Part shown: in pieces, positions 8,396 through 17,072 of the stretch | Numbering within the stretch: the stretch's first letter is position 1 | How the letters are laid out: the number at the start of each line of letters is the position of its first letter | Assembly (NCBI GenBank): GCA_963758945.1 | Contig: CAVWXY010000020.1 | Span: 124,001 to 188,000 of the forward strand | Length of the DNA stretch: 64,000 nucleotides | Direction: 5' to 3' | Source of the DNA: VAZQ01 sp963758945 | Lineage (GTDB): Bacteria; Pseudomonadota; Alphaproteobacteria; Rhizobiales; Xanthobacteraceae | The notes under the pieces: model-generated | The model's database searches: none | The model's input: the letters and a program-made list of their open reading frames with translations, nothing else | Told to the model about the DNA's origin: nothing | Position numbers and translations under genes: made by a program

Positions 8396-9964
8396 ATGGA
8401 CATGAGCGTCACGATCGGCGCGGCCGGCGGTGGACAGCAAGGCGCTCGGGCCGGCGCCAAGACGATCGCTCGCGGCGCCAACTCGAGCGATCTCGATGCC
8501 TGGCTGGAGAAGGTCGAGGCGCTCGGCGAGCTCAAGCGCATTACCGCGGAAGTCGATCCCGACCTGGAAGCGGCGACGATCACCTACCTCGTCGGCGGCG
8601 AGAAGAGCCCCGCATTGCTGTTCGAGAACATCAAGGGCCATCCGGGCCACCGCGCGCTCTTCAACATGATTGGATGCAACCTGTCGCGGTTCTGTCTCAT
8701 GATCGGCGAGCAGCCGGTCGATCATCCGCTCAAAGCCGTGCAAATCCTGCAGCAGAAGCTCGGGCGGAAAATGCCGCCCAAGGAAGTGCCGCCCGACCAG
8801 GCGATCTGCAACCAGAACATTCGCGAAGGCGACGACATCGACATCCGCATCTTTCCGGCGCAACGGATGTGGCCGCTCGACGGCGGAATGTATCTCGGCA
8901 CCGGGGATGCGGTGATCACGAAGGATCCCGAGACCGGACGCATCAATGTTGGCACCTACCGGATGATGATCAAGGGCCCGCGCGAGGTCGGCGTCTACAC
9001 CTCGCCGGGCAAAGACGCCACCATCGATCGCGAGAAGTGGTGGAAGATGGGCAAGCCGATGCCGATCGCCGCCGCCTACGGCATCGATCCGCTGCTGTTC
9101 CTCGTCGCCGCCACCAGCCTGCCGAAGACCGAATGCGAATACGAATATTATTCCGGCATCAATGGCGCGCCGATCGAGGTCTTCATGAGCGATCTCACCG
9201 GCCTGCCGCTGCCGGCGCGGGCCGAGATCGTGCTCGAGGGCTTTCTCTATCCCGACGAGACCTTTGCGGAGGGGCCGTTCGGCGAGTTCACCGGCTATTA
9301 CGGCCGCCCGAGCGGCGCCACGCCCTATATGCGCGTCGAGCGCGTGCGTTACCGCGACAATCCGACCTTGACCTGCGCGCTGATGGCGGACGGCGCGGCG
9401 AACGAGGCCGGGTTGTTCTGGGCGGCGCTGCGCTCGGCCGGCATCTGGGCCGACCTGCAAAAGCTCGGTGTGCCAGGGATCCGGGGCGTATGGTCGATTC
9501 CCGAGGCCGCGGGCTGGGGAATCACCGTCGTCTCCATCACGCAGATGTATGCCGGGCATGCGCCGCAGGTGATGGCGCTCGCGGCGCAGTGCACGGCCGG
9601 AGCCTATTTCGGCAAATACGTGATCGTGGTCGACGATGACATCGACCCGACCAACGTCAACCAGGTGCTCTGGGCAATGGCGACGCGTTCGCGTCCGGCT
9701 CAATCGATCGACATCCTGCGCGAGACCTGGAGCACGTATCTCGATCCCAGCCTCAACCCGCCGGAAATCAGACCATGGGGATCGAAATGTCTGATCAATG
9801 CCTGCATGGACTATCAATTCATCAAGTCGTTCTCCAAGCGCACCAAACTGTCGAAGGATGCCTACGAGAACGTGGTGGCGCGGTGGCAGGAGCTTGGACT
9901 GAGCGGAGCGCCTCCGGTGATTTCCGTGTTCGAAGACGAGAAGTCTCCGTCGAACGTAACGTAG
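8396..9964 (+). CDS. UbiD-family prenylated-FMN decarboxylase
   Basis: UbiD enzymes carry out reversible decarboxylation of aromatic or unsaturated acids using prenylated FMN. The 522-residue length fits. The catalytic Glu-Arg-Glu set can be placed by spacing: Arg189 (in VGTYRMM), then Glu292 and Glu297 in AEGPFGEFTGYYG, matching Arg173/Glu277/Glu282 of fungal Fdc1. The metal-binding INVGTYR segment is intact. The ATG at 8396 follows a gggaga ribosome site. No ubiX flavin prenyltransferase is in the window. The neighbours are catabolic enzymes and ubiA is 52 kb away, so an aromatic or alpha,beta-unsaturated acid may be the substrate rather than a ubiquinone precursor. That assignment is open. 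Confidence 0.9.
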   Translation: MDMSVTIGAAGGGQQGARAGAKTIARGANSSDLDAWLEKVEALGELKRITAEVDPDLEAATITYLVGGEKSPALLFENIKGHPGHRALFNMIGCNLSRFCLMIGEQPVDHPLKAVQILQQKLGRKMPPKEVPPDQAICNQNIREGDDIDIRIFPAQRMWPLDGGMYLGTGDAVITKDPETGRINVGTYRMMIKGPREVGVYTSPGKDATIDREKWWKMGKPMPIAAAYGIDPLLFLVAATSLPKTECEYEYYSGINGAPIEVFMSDLTGLPLPARAEIVLEGFLYPDETFAEGPFGEFTGYYGRPSGATPYMRVERVRYRDNPTLTCALMADGAANEAGLFWAALRSAGIWADLQKLGVPGIRGVWSIPEAAGWGITVVSITQMYAGHAPQVMALAAQCTAGAYFGKYVIVVDDDIDPTNVNQVLWAMATRSRPAQSIDILRETWSTYLDPSLNPPEIRPWGSKCLINACMDYQFIKSFSKRTKLSKDAYENVVARWQELGLSGAPPVISVFEDEKSPSNVT

Positions 9965-10079
9965 CCCGCATGGAGCGGACGGGAATGCGGGGCGGTCTCG
10001 CCCGCGGCACGAGCTCCCGGATTTCGCCACAGCGCGTCGAAGACGCGCGTGAACGCGCTTCTGTCTCCATCCGGGCTAC
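9961..10079. repeat. Palindromic intergenic repeat (gtagcccg type)
   Basis: The outer arms gtagcccgcatgga (9961-9974) and tccatccgggctac (10066-10079) pair over 14 bp with one mismatch. Inside are further complementary pieces (gcgcgtgaacgcgc). The left arm overlaps the ubiD-family stop codon. A related copy, sharing a gcgcgtgaacg block and the tccgtccgggc end, lies at about 16862-17023. I recall this as a dispersed Bradyrhizobiaceae-type repeat; that is memory, not a search. Confidence 0.7.
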
Positions 10080-10094
10080 AGCCGGCACAGCGCG

Positions 10095-11096
10095 ATGATC
10101 AAGGCCATCCGCATTCATGCCAATGGCGGTCCGGAGGTGATGCGCTGGGAGGAGATGGCGCTGCCGCCTCCCGGAGCGGGCGAAGCGCGCATCCGACACA
10201 CCGCGATCGGCGTCAACTACTCCGATGTCAACGTGCGGCGCGGAGGCTTCTATCTGGCGCGGCCGCTGCGCTTCCCGGTGATCCTGGGCAACGAGGCGGC
10301 CGGCGTGGTCGAGAGCGTCGGGCCCGGCGTCACCGAGATTCGCGCCGGCGACCGTGCGGTCTACGCCGGGATGCGCGGCGAATTCTTCGAGGCGACCGGC
10401 GCCTACGCGCAAGCGCGCAACGTGCCCGCCGAGCGCCTGATCAAGCTTCCGCCTGCGATCTCAGATCGGCAGGCGGCGGCAATGATGGTGAAAGGGTTCA
10501 CCGCGTCGCTCATCGTCAACCGCATCTTTCGGCCGAAAGGTGGCGATGCGGTCTTGATCCATACCGCGGCGGGTGGCGTCGGCATCATTCTGAGCCAATG
10601 GTCGAAGCATCTCGGCGCGACGGTCATCGGCACCGTCGGCTCGCAATCGAAGGCGCAGATCGCCGAAGCGCATGGCTGCGATCGCGCCGTTCTCTACCGC
10701 GAGGTCGATTTCGTCGCCGCAGTGAGGGCGATCGCGAAGGAGGGCGTCGCGGCCGTCTTCGACGGCGTCGGGAAGGACACTTTCACGGCCTGTCTCGATT
10801 GCGTGCGGCCGTTCGGAGTGCTGGTGAACTACGGCAACGCCTCGGGTCATCCCGCTCCGCTCGATCTGCTGCAACTCGCCAAACGGGGTTCGCTGTCGGT
10901 CTGCCGGCCCGCTTTGAGCAGCCTGACCGCCGATGTTGCGGCGATGCGCGCGGCCGCCGCCGAGCTGTTCGACCTGGTCGAACGCGGCACTCTCAAAGTC
11001 GAGATCGGCCGCAGCTATGCGCTCGCCGACGCCGCAACCGCGCATCGCGACATTGAGAGCCGCAAGGTCGCGGGCTCCGCGTTGCTGTTGCCGTAG
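10095..11096 (+). CDS. Zinc-free quinone oxidoreductase (MDR family, Qor-like)
   Basis: This 333-residue NADPH-dependent reductase belongs to the medium-chain dehydrogenase/reductase family. The GroES-like N-terminal domain contains NYSDVNVRRGGFY and GNEAAGVVESVG. The cofactor domain has the AAGGVG loop (HTAAGGVGIILSQW) typical of quinone oxidoreductases. The structural and catalytic zinc Cys ligands of alcohol dehydrogenases are missing, as expected for Qor. It follows the UbiD-family gene by about 130 bases with a repeat in between, so it may be read from the same promoter. The true substrate (quinone or enone) cannot be told. Confidence 0.88.
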   Translation: MIKAIRIHANGGPEVMRWEEMALPPPGAGEARIRHTAIGVNYSDVNVRRGGFYLARPLRFPVILGNEAAGVVESVGPGVTEIRAGDRAVYAGMRGEFFEATGAYAQARNVPAERLIKLPPAISDRQAAAMMVKGFTASLIVNRIFRPKGGDAVLIHTAAGGVGIILSQWSKHLGATVIGTVGSQSKAQIAEAHGCDRAVLYREVDFVAAVRAIAKEGVAAVFDGVGKDTFTACLDCVRPFGVLVNYGNASGHPAPLDLLQLAKRGSLSVCRPALSSLTADVAAMRAAAAELFDLVERGTLKVEIGRSYALADAATAHRDIESRKVAGSALLLP

Positions 11097-11101
11097 CTCG
11101 C

Positions 11102-12088
11102 TCACCGCGTCGGCTTGAGATCGAGCGCCTTGGCGATGGTGGCGATCTGGGCGCGTTGGCGGGCCATGATCTCGGCAAACGCCTTCGCCCCGCCGCGCGT
11201 CGGGGTCTGCGCGGTGGCGTTGAGCTTGGCGTCGAGGACTTTGTCGTCGGCGACCGCGACGATGTCGGCGCCGATCTTTTCGCGGAGCTCGGCTGAAACC
11301 GCGGGGCTGCCGAACAGCCCGACCAGGCCTTCCATTTCCATGGCGGGGAAGCCCGCCTCAGCCGCGGTCGGAATGTCGGGGAGGCTCGGCGCGCGCTTGC
11401 GCCCCATCTGCGCCAAGACCTTGATCCGGCCGGCTTCCCGCTGCGGACGCTGGATCGCATAAGAGGAGGAATAGACTTGCAGGCGTCCTTCGGCGAGGTC
11501 GTTCACGGCCTGCACGATGTCGCGGTAGGGCACCTTGGTGAAGGTCAACCCCGCCTTCACCGCGAAGTAGTCGAATGCGAGCTCGGTGATGCCAGGAACG
11601 GCGGCCGAGTTGAGCTTGCCGGCCTCAGCGCGCGCACGCTTGACGAAGTCGGCGAGGTCGCTGACGCCCAGCGAGGTCGGCACGCTAACCGACAGCACCG
11701 TGGTGGAGAAGCTCGCGATCGGCAGAAGGTCGTCCGGATTGTAGGAGAGCTTCTGGTAGAGGTACGGGTGGACGATGAAATTGCCGCTCGGCCCCCAAAG
11801 GAAGGTGTGATCATCGTTGGCGGAAAGCATGGCCTGGATGGCGATGATGCTGTCGCCGCCGGGCCGGTTGTCGATCACGACCGGCTTGCCCCAGCGCGCG
11901 GACAGCTTTTCCTGAATCAGGCGAGCGCCGATATCGGCGCCCGCGCCGGGGCCGAAGGGAATGATGAATCTCACCGGCCGCTGTGGCCAGCTCTGGGCCG
12001 GTGTCTGCGCCTGCGTGCGCGTCGCCAGCAAAGCAGGCGCGGCGAGGAGCGCCGTCGCCAGCGCACGTCGTCTTGTAATCTTGACCAA
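11102..12088 (-). CDS. Bug/TctC family periplasmic binding protein
   Basis: The 328-residue product has an export signal with clustered arginines (ITRRRALATALLAAPALLA) that could use the Tat route. The tripartite tricarboxylate receptor fold follows: WPQRPVRFIIPFGPGAGADIGARL, then VIDNRPGGDSIIAIQ. These receptors bind organic acids, often aromatic or dicarboxylic. The start is a TTG at 12088, five bases after a strong ggggagg ribosome site. No TctA or TctB membrane genes are in the window, so it is a solitary receptor, as is common for Bug proteins. It is probably the last gene of the minus-strand catabolic group. Confidence 0.92.
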   Translation of the reverse strand: MVKITRRRALATALLAAPALLATRTQAQTPAQSWPQRPVRFIIPFGPGAGADIGARLIQEKLSARWGKPVVIDNRPGGDSIIAIQAMLSANDDHTFLWGPSGNFIVHPYLYQKLSYNPDDLLPIASFSTTVLSVSVPTSLGVSDLADFVKRARAEAGKLNSAAVPGITELAFDYFAVKAGLTFTKVPYRDIVQAVNDLAEGRLQVYSSSYAIQRPQREAGRIKVLAQMGRKRAPSLPDIPTAAEAGFPAMEMEGLVGLFGSPAVSAELREKIGADIVAVADDKVLDAKLNATAQTPTRGGAKAFAEIMARQRAQIATIAKALDLKPTR

Positions 12089-12111
12089 CGTATCCTCCCC
12101 AATCTATTTGT

Positions 12112-12139
12112 CCTCGTCCGCGCGAAAGCGGGGACGAGG
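12112..12139. repeat. Intergenic hairpin repeat between two Bug genes
   Basis: The arms cctcgtcc (12112-12119) and ggacgagg (12132-12139) are perfectly paired around a gcgcgaaagcgg-like centre. No T-run follows. It resembles short dispersed repeats with a gcgaaagcgg core in this bacterial group. It may weaken read-through or stabilise the message between the two receptor genes. Confidence 0.6.
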
Positions 12140-12180
12140 TGTCATGGAACGCTAATCGCTGCGTTGGGCGTGCGCAACGT

Positions 12181-13182
12181 TCACTGCGCGGGTTTCTTGT
12201 CGCTGGCCTGATGGATCGCCGCGATCCTGGCGCGCTGCTCCTCGATTGCCGCGGCGAACTCCTCCGGCGTGCCGAGCCGCGGCGCGGTGCCGATACCGAT
12301 CACGCGCGCCCGGAACGTCGGGTCGGCGATGATGGCGCGGGTATCGGTTGCGATGCGAGTTTTGATCTCCGCCGGCATGTCGCGCCAGCCGTAGATGCCG
12401 GAGACGCCATCGAAGGTGAGGTCGGGATAGCCGGCCTCCGCCGCGGTCGGCACGTCGGACGCCTGCGGCGACCGCTCGCGGTTGGTCACGAACAGGAGCT
12501 TGGCGGTGCCGGCGCGGTGATGCGGCACCAAGGTCGGCACGCCGGTGCCGGCGACGTGCAGCCGCCCCTGGTTCAAGTCCTGATAGGCGGGCGCGAAGTC
12601 GCGATAGGCCACCTGCACCATGTCGATGCCCGCGCTCTTCTGCAGAGCCAGCAGCACGAAATAGGGGAGGCCAGGCGTCGCCGCCCAGTTGAGCTTGCCC
12701 CGCTGCGCCTTCGCCGTCTTCACCAGGTCAGCGAGCGTGTCGATCTTCAGCACCGCGCTGGCGGCGACGCCGAGGAAATTGTCGATGACCGGCGCGACCG
12801 GCAGCAGCTCCTTGGGATCGTAGGGCAGTCGCTCGTGCAGCAGGTGGTTGAAGGTTACGATGCCGCCGAACGAGAACAGGAAGGTGTGATTGTCGCGGGC
12901 GGAGAGAAAACCGGTGACGGCGGGAATGCCGTCGGCGCCCTGGCGGTTCTCCACGACGACTGACTGCCCCCAGCGCTCGGTCAGCCGTTCCGCAACCAGA
13001 CGCGCCGACAGGTCCATGCCGCTGCCGGGCGGCAACGGCACGATGAAGCGCACGGTTTTCTGCGGCCAGGTTTGCGCTTGAGCCTGAGGCTGGGCAAGTG
13101 CCGGCGCGAGCGCCAGCATCAGCCCGGCAACCAGAGTCGTTGGCGAGAGCGCGCGCATACGCATGACAGTCATTCCCCGCAT
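12181..13182 (-). CDS. Bug/TctC family periplasmic binding protein
   Basis: A 333-residue tripartite tricarboxylate receptor with signal peptide (TLVAGLMLALAPALAQPQAQA) and the family motif WPQKTVRFIVPLPPGSGMDLSARL, then VENRQGADGIPAVTG. I chose the ATG at 13182 because it overlaps the TAA stop of the upstream hydratase gene (TAATG), which implies translational coupling. The ATGs at 13173 and 13164 are alternatives. The coupling ties the receptor to the hydratase, so it probably brings in that pathway's substrate. It is only moderately similar to the Bug protein that follows it. Confidence 0.9.
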   Translation of the reverse strand: MRGMTVMRMRALSPTTLVAGLMLALAPALAQPQAQAQTWPQKTVRFIVPLPPGSGMDLSARLVAERLTERWGQSVVVENRQGADGIPAVTGFLSARDNHTFLFSFGGIVTFNHLLHERLPYDPKELLPVAPVIDNFLGVAASAVLKIDTLADLVKTAKAQRGKLNWAATPGLPYFVLLALQKSAGIDMVQVAYRDFAPAYQDLNQGRLHVAGTGVPTLVPHHRAGTAKLLFVTNRERSPQASDVPTAAEAGYPDLTFDGVSGIYGWRDMPAEIKTRIATDTRAIIADPTFRARVIGIGTAPRLGTPEEFAAAIEEQRARIAAIHQASDKKPAQ

Positions 13183-13883
13183 TACTGAAACCGCACCGCA
13201 ACGTCCCCGAGCGGATCGACCTCGAAGGCGATGCCGTCCTCGCCCGCCTCGATCACCACCGGTGCCACCACCGATCCGGTGATGATGATTTCTCCCGCGC
13301 GCAGCCGCTCGCCAAAGGCTGCGAGCACGTCGGCGACGTGGCGCACGATCGAGACCCACTCGCCGGTGTTCGCCTGCGGGTCGGTGGTGCGCGCTGACTC
13401 GCGCCCATGCCGAATGAGCCGGCAGGTCAACCCGTCCGCGGCGCCGCCGGCGCGCGCCGGCACCGTCCCGGAGAGCACCACATGGCGCTGATAGATGTTT
13501 CCGCTCAGGATATGCTCGGGGTCCTCCGGTGGCGTGGTGAGATCGGCAAGTTCGATGGCGGGCGAGATGCCGGCGATCGCGGCCGCCGCGGCCTCGCGGC
13601 CGGCGCCGGCGGGGACGTCGCGACCGATATGGACCGCGATTTCCGGCTCGGCCACCGGCTTCGCCCAGCCGGCGAGCGATATGCTCTCCCCGGATCGCAG
13701 GCGAGCGCCGCGGGTCAGGAATCCCACGAGCGGGCCGGTGATGTCGAGGCGCTCCAGCATCGCCGGCGCGCCGAAGCCCACCTTCCAGCCGAGCGGCTCG
13801 TCGCCGCCGTCAAGCCGTCGGCGCCGCAGCTCGAGCTGTGCGCGCATGCCGCGCACGACCCGCGCATCTTCCCAGAGCTTCAT
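13182..13883 (-). CDS. 2-keto-4-pentenoate hydratase / FAH-fold protein
   Basis: The 233-residue product has the fumarylacetoacetate-hydrolase fold of MhpD/HpaH hydratases, which add water to 2-hydroxydienoates in aromatic meta-cleavage routes. Visible pieces are GWKVGFGAPAMLERL, the metal-binding EPEIAVHIGRDV (Glu-x-Glu type) and PAIELADL. A C-terminal LRAGEIIITGSVV strand-turn is also typical. It overlaps the cupin gene upstream (ATGA) and the Bug gene downstream (TAATG), so it lies in the middle of an operon. Hydratase or decarboxylase activity cannot be separated from sequence alone. Confidence 0.82.
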   Translation of the reverse strand: MKLWEDARVVRGMRAQLELRRRRLDGGDEPLGWKVGFGAPAMLERLDITGPLVGFLTRGARLRSGESISLAGWAKPVAEPEIAVHIGRDVPAGAGREAAAAAIAGISPAIELADLTTPPEDPEHILSGNIYQRHVVLSGTVPARAGGAADGLTCRLIRHGRESARTTDPQANTGEWVSIVRHVADVLAAFGERLRAGEIIITGSVVAPVVIEAGEDGIAFEVDPLGDVAVRFQ

Positions 13884-14377
13884 GGCGTTGCGCCCCGGTG
13901 CTGCTCTGGATCCACCTCATAGCCGGAAGCCTCGATGGAGCCGGCCCCCATCCAACCCCACACCAGCACCACGTCCTCGCTCGAGGTGTTGTTGAAGCCG
14001 TGCCAGCAGGTGCGCGGCGAATAAACGACGTCGCCTTCACCCGAGGGGACGTCGCCCTGGTCGGTGTAGATATGACCGCGACCTTTGAGCACGATGAAGA
14101 ACTCGTCGCAATTGTGATGGCGGTGGCGTTCGTGCCGTGCTCCGGGCTTGAGCACGGTCCAGCCGATTACATGGTCGGCGTCGGCGGAGGCCTTGTCGAT
14201 CAGAAATTGCACCTGCATGTCGACCCAGCCGTCCTTGCGCTTGAGACCTGCCACCTTCGGCACGTCGCGTATATTGGTGCGATGCATTTTCGCCGGCTTG
14301 CTCGTTGCCGCCTTGCGGGCCGCATTCTTCCCGGGGACGCTCGTTGCAGTCCGTGTCTTGCGGCTCGGTTTCTTCAC
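13880..14377 (-). CDS. Cupin-domain protein
   Basis: The 165-residue protein has a basic N-terminal leader of about 30 residues and then one cupin barrel. Motif 1 is seen as PGARHERHRHHNCDEFFIVLKG, with His residues and Glu as likely metal ligands. Motif 2 is seen as GDVVYSPRTCWHGFNN. The overlap with the downstream hydratase (ATGA) and with the upstream dehydrogenase stop places it in the catabolic operon. It could be a dioxygenase, isomerase or sugar/organic-acid binding protein; the small size fits single-domain cupins of mixed function. The enzyme activity is unassigned. Confidence 0.8.
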   Translation of the reverse strand: MKKPSRKTRTATSVPGKNAARKAATSKPAKMHRTNIRDVPKVAGLKRKDGWVDMQVQFLIDKASADADHVIGWTVLKPGARHERHRHHNCDEFFIVLKGRGHIYTDQGDVPSGEGDVVYSPRTCWHGFNNTSSEDVVLVWGWMGAGSIEASGYEVDPEQHRGATP

Positions 14378-15255
14378 GATTGCCCTCCCAGGCGGCGATA
14401 GACTTCATGCGCGGTGACGAAGTCGCGGTGGTCGATGCCCAGCCCGCGGCAAGCATTCATCATTTCGTTCGCGGCCGCGGCGAGCGGCACCGGGCTGCCG
14501 AGCTTGCGGCCGAGCTCGAGCGCCAGCAGCATGTCCTTCTGCTGCAAGGTGACATCGGCGAGCGGAACCGCGGGCATCTTGCCCTCCAGGATGAAGGGTC
14601 CGCGATAGCCCAGCACCGGCGAGGCGGCGACGCTCTTGAGGATCGCGTCGACCGCGATCTCACGGGCGACGCCGCCCTTTTCCGCCAGCGCGACCGCCTC
14701 GCCGAAGGCGATCACCTCGACCATGAGCAGTAGATTGACCGCGATCTTCATCTGCACCGCAAGACCGCTCTCGCCGATATAGGTCACCTTCGGCCCGATG
14801 GCCCGCAGCACTGGCTCCGCCCGTTCGAACGCCGCCCTGTCGCCGCCGACCATCAGCGCCGCGTTGCCCTGCGCCAGCGTCACCGGGCTGCCGGAAATCG
14901 GCGCATCGAGCATCGCCAGGCCGCGTCCGGCGAATTCGGCCGAGAGAGCGCGGCTCGCCTCCGGCGCGATCGTGCTCATGTCGATGTAAATGCCGCCGGG
15001 CTTGAGCCCGGCGATGATGCCGTCGCTTCCGAGCGCCACTGCTCGGACCGCCGCGGCATCGGTCACGATCGAGAATACGACGTCCGCGTCCGCGGCCGCC
15101 GCGCGCGGCGTCGCCGCAAAACGCATGCCGGCCGCGATCATAGGCTCCGCTTTCTCCCTGCTCCGGTTCCAGCCGGTGACCGCATGCCCGGCTTCCATGA
15201 GCCGCGGCACGATGCCGCTGCCCATGGCGCCGAGCCCGACGAAACCGATGTCCAT
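14374..15255 (-). CDS. 3-hydroxyisobutyrate dehydrogenase-family oxidoreductase
   Basis: A 293-residue NAD(P)-dependent beta-hydroxyacid dehydrogenase. The N-terminal Rossmann motif is IGFVGLGAMGSGI, the substrate loop DAPISGSPVTLAQGNAALMVGG, and the catalytic Lys lies in MKIAVNLLLM. The ATG at 15255 is six bases after an agg ribosome site; an ATG directly before it is the alternative. The enzyme oxidises short 3-hydroxy acids such as hydroxyisobutyrate or tartronate semialdehyde. It is the first gene of the minus-strand group with the cupin, the hydratase and two Bug receptors, which together suggest uptake and breakdown of an organic acid. Confidence 0.9.
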   Translation of the reverse strand: MDIGFVGLGAMGSGIVPRLMEAGHAVTGWNRSREKAEPMIAAGMRFAATPRAAAADADVVFSIVTDAAAVRAVALGSDGIIAGLKPGGIYIDMSTIAPEASRALSAEFAGRGLAMLDAPISGSPVTLAQGNAALMVGGDRAAFERAEPVLRAIGPKVTYIGESGLAVQMKIAVNLLLMVEVIAFGEAVALAEKGGVAREIAVDAILKSVAASPVLGYRGPFILEGKMPAVPLADVTLQQKDMLLALELGRKLGSPVPLAAAANEMMNACRGLGIDHRDFVTAHEVYRRLGGQS

Positions 15256-15410
15256 CATTCGCCTCGCGAGGTACAAACTCTGCGAGCCGGATGATGACCT
15301 CGAACGCGGCGGAAGGCTAGCGCATGTTCCGGCGCAGTGGATGCCGGCTCGTTGTCAAGGACACGCGCGGCCGACGATCTCCAGGCGGGCAACGAGGCGC
15401 GCGCGGCCGC

Positions 15411-16964
15411 TCATTCGACGACGATCTTCACTTGGTCCCCGGGGTTCACACGGTCGTCGGGGCCGAGGCCGTTGAGGGTGCGGAAGCGCGCGATCTGATG
15501 GTCGGCCGGCGCCATGCGGCTCGCCAGGCGCTCGACCGTCTCACCGGGCTCGACGATCCAGATCTTGAGGTGCAGCGGTCTTGCCGCCTGGCTTTCCGCC
15601 AGCGTCATGCGACGGAAGGTGTTGACCGATTCGCGGAACGCACGATCGATCTCTGGCGTCGTGCGTTTGGCTGCGAAGATGAAGCGATAGACGTCGCTGC
15701 CGAATCGCACGACATAGAGCCGAAATGTCCACTGGTCGCCTTTGGCGGTGGCGGTCGCCGCCGGCAGCCCGTTGACGAGGACCTCCTCGACGCTCTTGGG
15801 ATCGATGTTCTCGATCCAGCCGGAATTGAGATAGTCCGGCAGCGTCTGCTCGGCAGGCACCCGTACGACGTCGAGCCGCAAAGCCTGGCCGCCGCCCTCC
15901 TTGACGCCGAGAACCGCCTGCGCGGTGTTGTCGAGAGAAAATCCGTCGGGTGCAAGGAAGGTGAAACCGAGCCTGGGGTGCAGAAAGCGCCGGCCGCGCA
16001 CGAAACCCTCGCTCGGATCGTCGCCGTAGACCAAGCCGTTGATCCCCGCGAGATAGGCCGCCTTGTCGCGCTCACTGCTGCCGGACGCGCTGAACTGCCG
16101 CGCGTTTTCCTGCGCATTCTTGATGCGCTCGGGAGTTGCAGGATGCGAGGAGAGGAAGTCGGGCGCGCGCGGGTCCATGCGCGACTGGCTGGAATTCGGC
16201 TTGAGCTCGGCATTGCGCCCCATCGAGGTGAGGAAGCGGCCGGCCCCGAAAGGGTCATAGCCGGCGCGCGCGGCAATGCCGATCCCCATGCCGTCCGCCT
16301 CGAATTCCTGCGCGCGCGAGAAGCTGGCGAGCGCGATCTTCGATTTCGCGAGCGCCAACGCGCCTGTTTCCGGATCGCTGAGGACATCCTGCACGACGCG
16401 GCTCACCAGGGCCACTTGGCGCGCCTGATCCTCGCGGATCGCGGCATGGCGCGCAATCACATGCGACATTTCGTGGGAGAGCACCGAGGCGAGCTCGGAG
16501 GTGTCGTTGGCCAGCGCGATCAGGCCCCGGGTCACGTAGAGCTGCCCCGTCGGCAGCGCGAAGGCGTTAATCGCGGCTGAATTGAGGATGGTGACCCGAT
16601 AGTGCATGTCCGGCCGTTCGGACGCTGCCACGAGCTTGGCGACGGTCTGGTTGAGCAGTGCTTCCAGATTCGGGTCGTCGTAGGCGCCATTATATGCGGC
16701 GAGGATGCGCTGATGCTCGCGTTGGTTCGGGACGGGCGCTTGTCGCTGCTGAGCCTGCCGTGGTGCCTCGGGCAGCGACCCCGGTGGGGCGCCGACCGAA
16801 AGCAGCGACGAGCTGCAACCCGCCAGCGCGAGGCCGAGCGCGACGATGAGGAGCGGCCCGCAGCCCGGATGGCGTCGCGCCGAAATCCGCGACCCTGCCG
16901 CGTTCCGCCTTGGCGCGTCCTCAAGGGCGTTTGACGCCGGTCTTCGCGGGCTGTGGGCGCGCAT
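15411..16964 (-). CDS. M48-family lipoprotein metalloprotease with C-terminal LysM-like region
   Basis: The product is 517 residues from the ATG at 16964. It has a lipoprotein signal (LIVALGLALAGC, lipobox Cys) and the zinc motif HEMSHVIARH (His164, Glu165, His168), followed by the EFEADGMGIGIAARAGYDP segment of BepA/YfgC-like proteases. These degrade or mature outer-membrane proteins. The tail (VERLASRMAPADHQIARF, then VNPGDQVKIVVE) looks like a LysM module. The first 35 residues are basic and encoded by DNA resembling an intergenic repeat. No closer ATG, GTG or TTG precedes the signal peptide, so the repeat seems to have entered the 5' end. It lies about 110 bases behind the nuclease-fold gene. 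Confidence 0.87.
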   Translation of the reverse strand: MRAHSPRRPASNALEDAPRRNAAGSRISARRHPGCGPLLIVALGLALAGCSSSLLSVGAPPGSLPEAPRQAQQRQAPVPNQREHQRILAAYNGAYDDPNLEALLNQTVAKLVAASERPDMHYRVTILNSAAINAFALPTGQLYVTRGLIALANDTSELASVLSHEMSHVIARHAAIREDQARQVALVSRVVQDVLSDPETGALALAKSKIALASFSRAQEFEADGMGIGIAARAGYDPFGAGRFLTSMGRNAELKPNSSQSRMDPRAPDFLSSHPATPERIKNAQENARQFSASGSSERDKAAYLAGINGLVYGDDPSEGFVRGRRFLHPRLGFTFLAPDGFSLDNTAQAVLGVKEGGGQALRLDVVRVPAEQTLPDYLNSGWIENIDPKSVEEVLVNGLPAATATAKGDQWTFRLYVVRFGSDVYRFIFAAKRTTPEIDRAFRESVNTFRRMTLAESQAARPLHLKIWIVEPGETVERLASRMAPADHQIARFRTLNGLGPDDRVNPGDQVKIVVE

Positions 16965-17023
16965 GCACGCGCTTAACGGCGCGCCGAAGAAGCGCGTGAA
17001 CGAGCATGACGCTCCGTCCGGGC
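16862..17023. repeat. Second copy of the cccggatgg palindromic repeat
   Basis: The ends agcccggatgg (16862-16872) and ccgtccgggc (near 17014-17023) are inverted and imperfectly paired. The stretch aagcgcgtgaacgagca at 16990-17006 closely matches the inner part of the 9961-10079 element. The left end overlaps the first codons of the M48 gene. Confidence 0.55.
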
Positions 17024-17072
17024 GGTGAGCGGATCTCACTATGGCATCCACGCTGCGATGTTTGCGGTTCCG

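Noticed and set aside
8069..10030. 653-codon minus frame opposite the UbiD-family gene
   Set aside because: Antisense shadow with His/Arg/Asp-rich composition; UbiD motifs on the plus strand are decisive.
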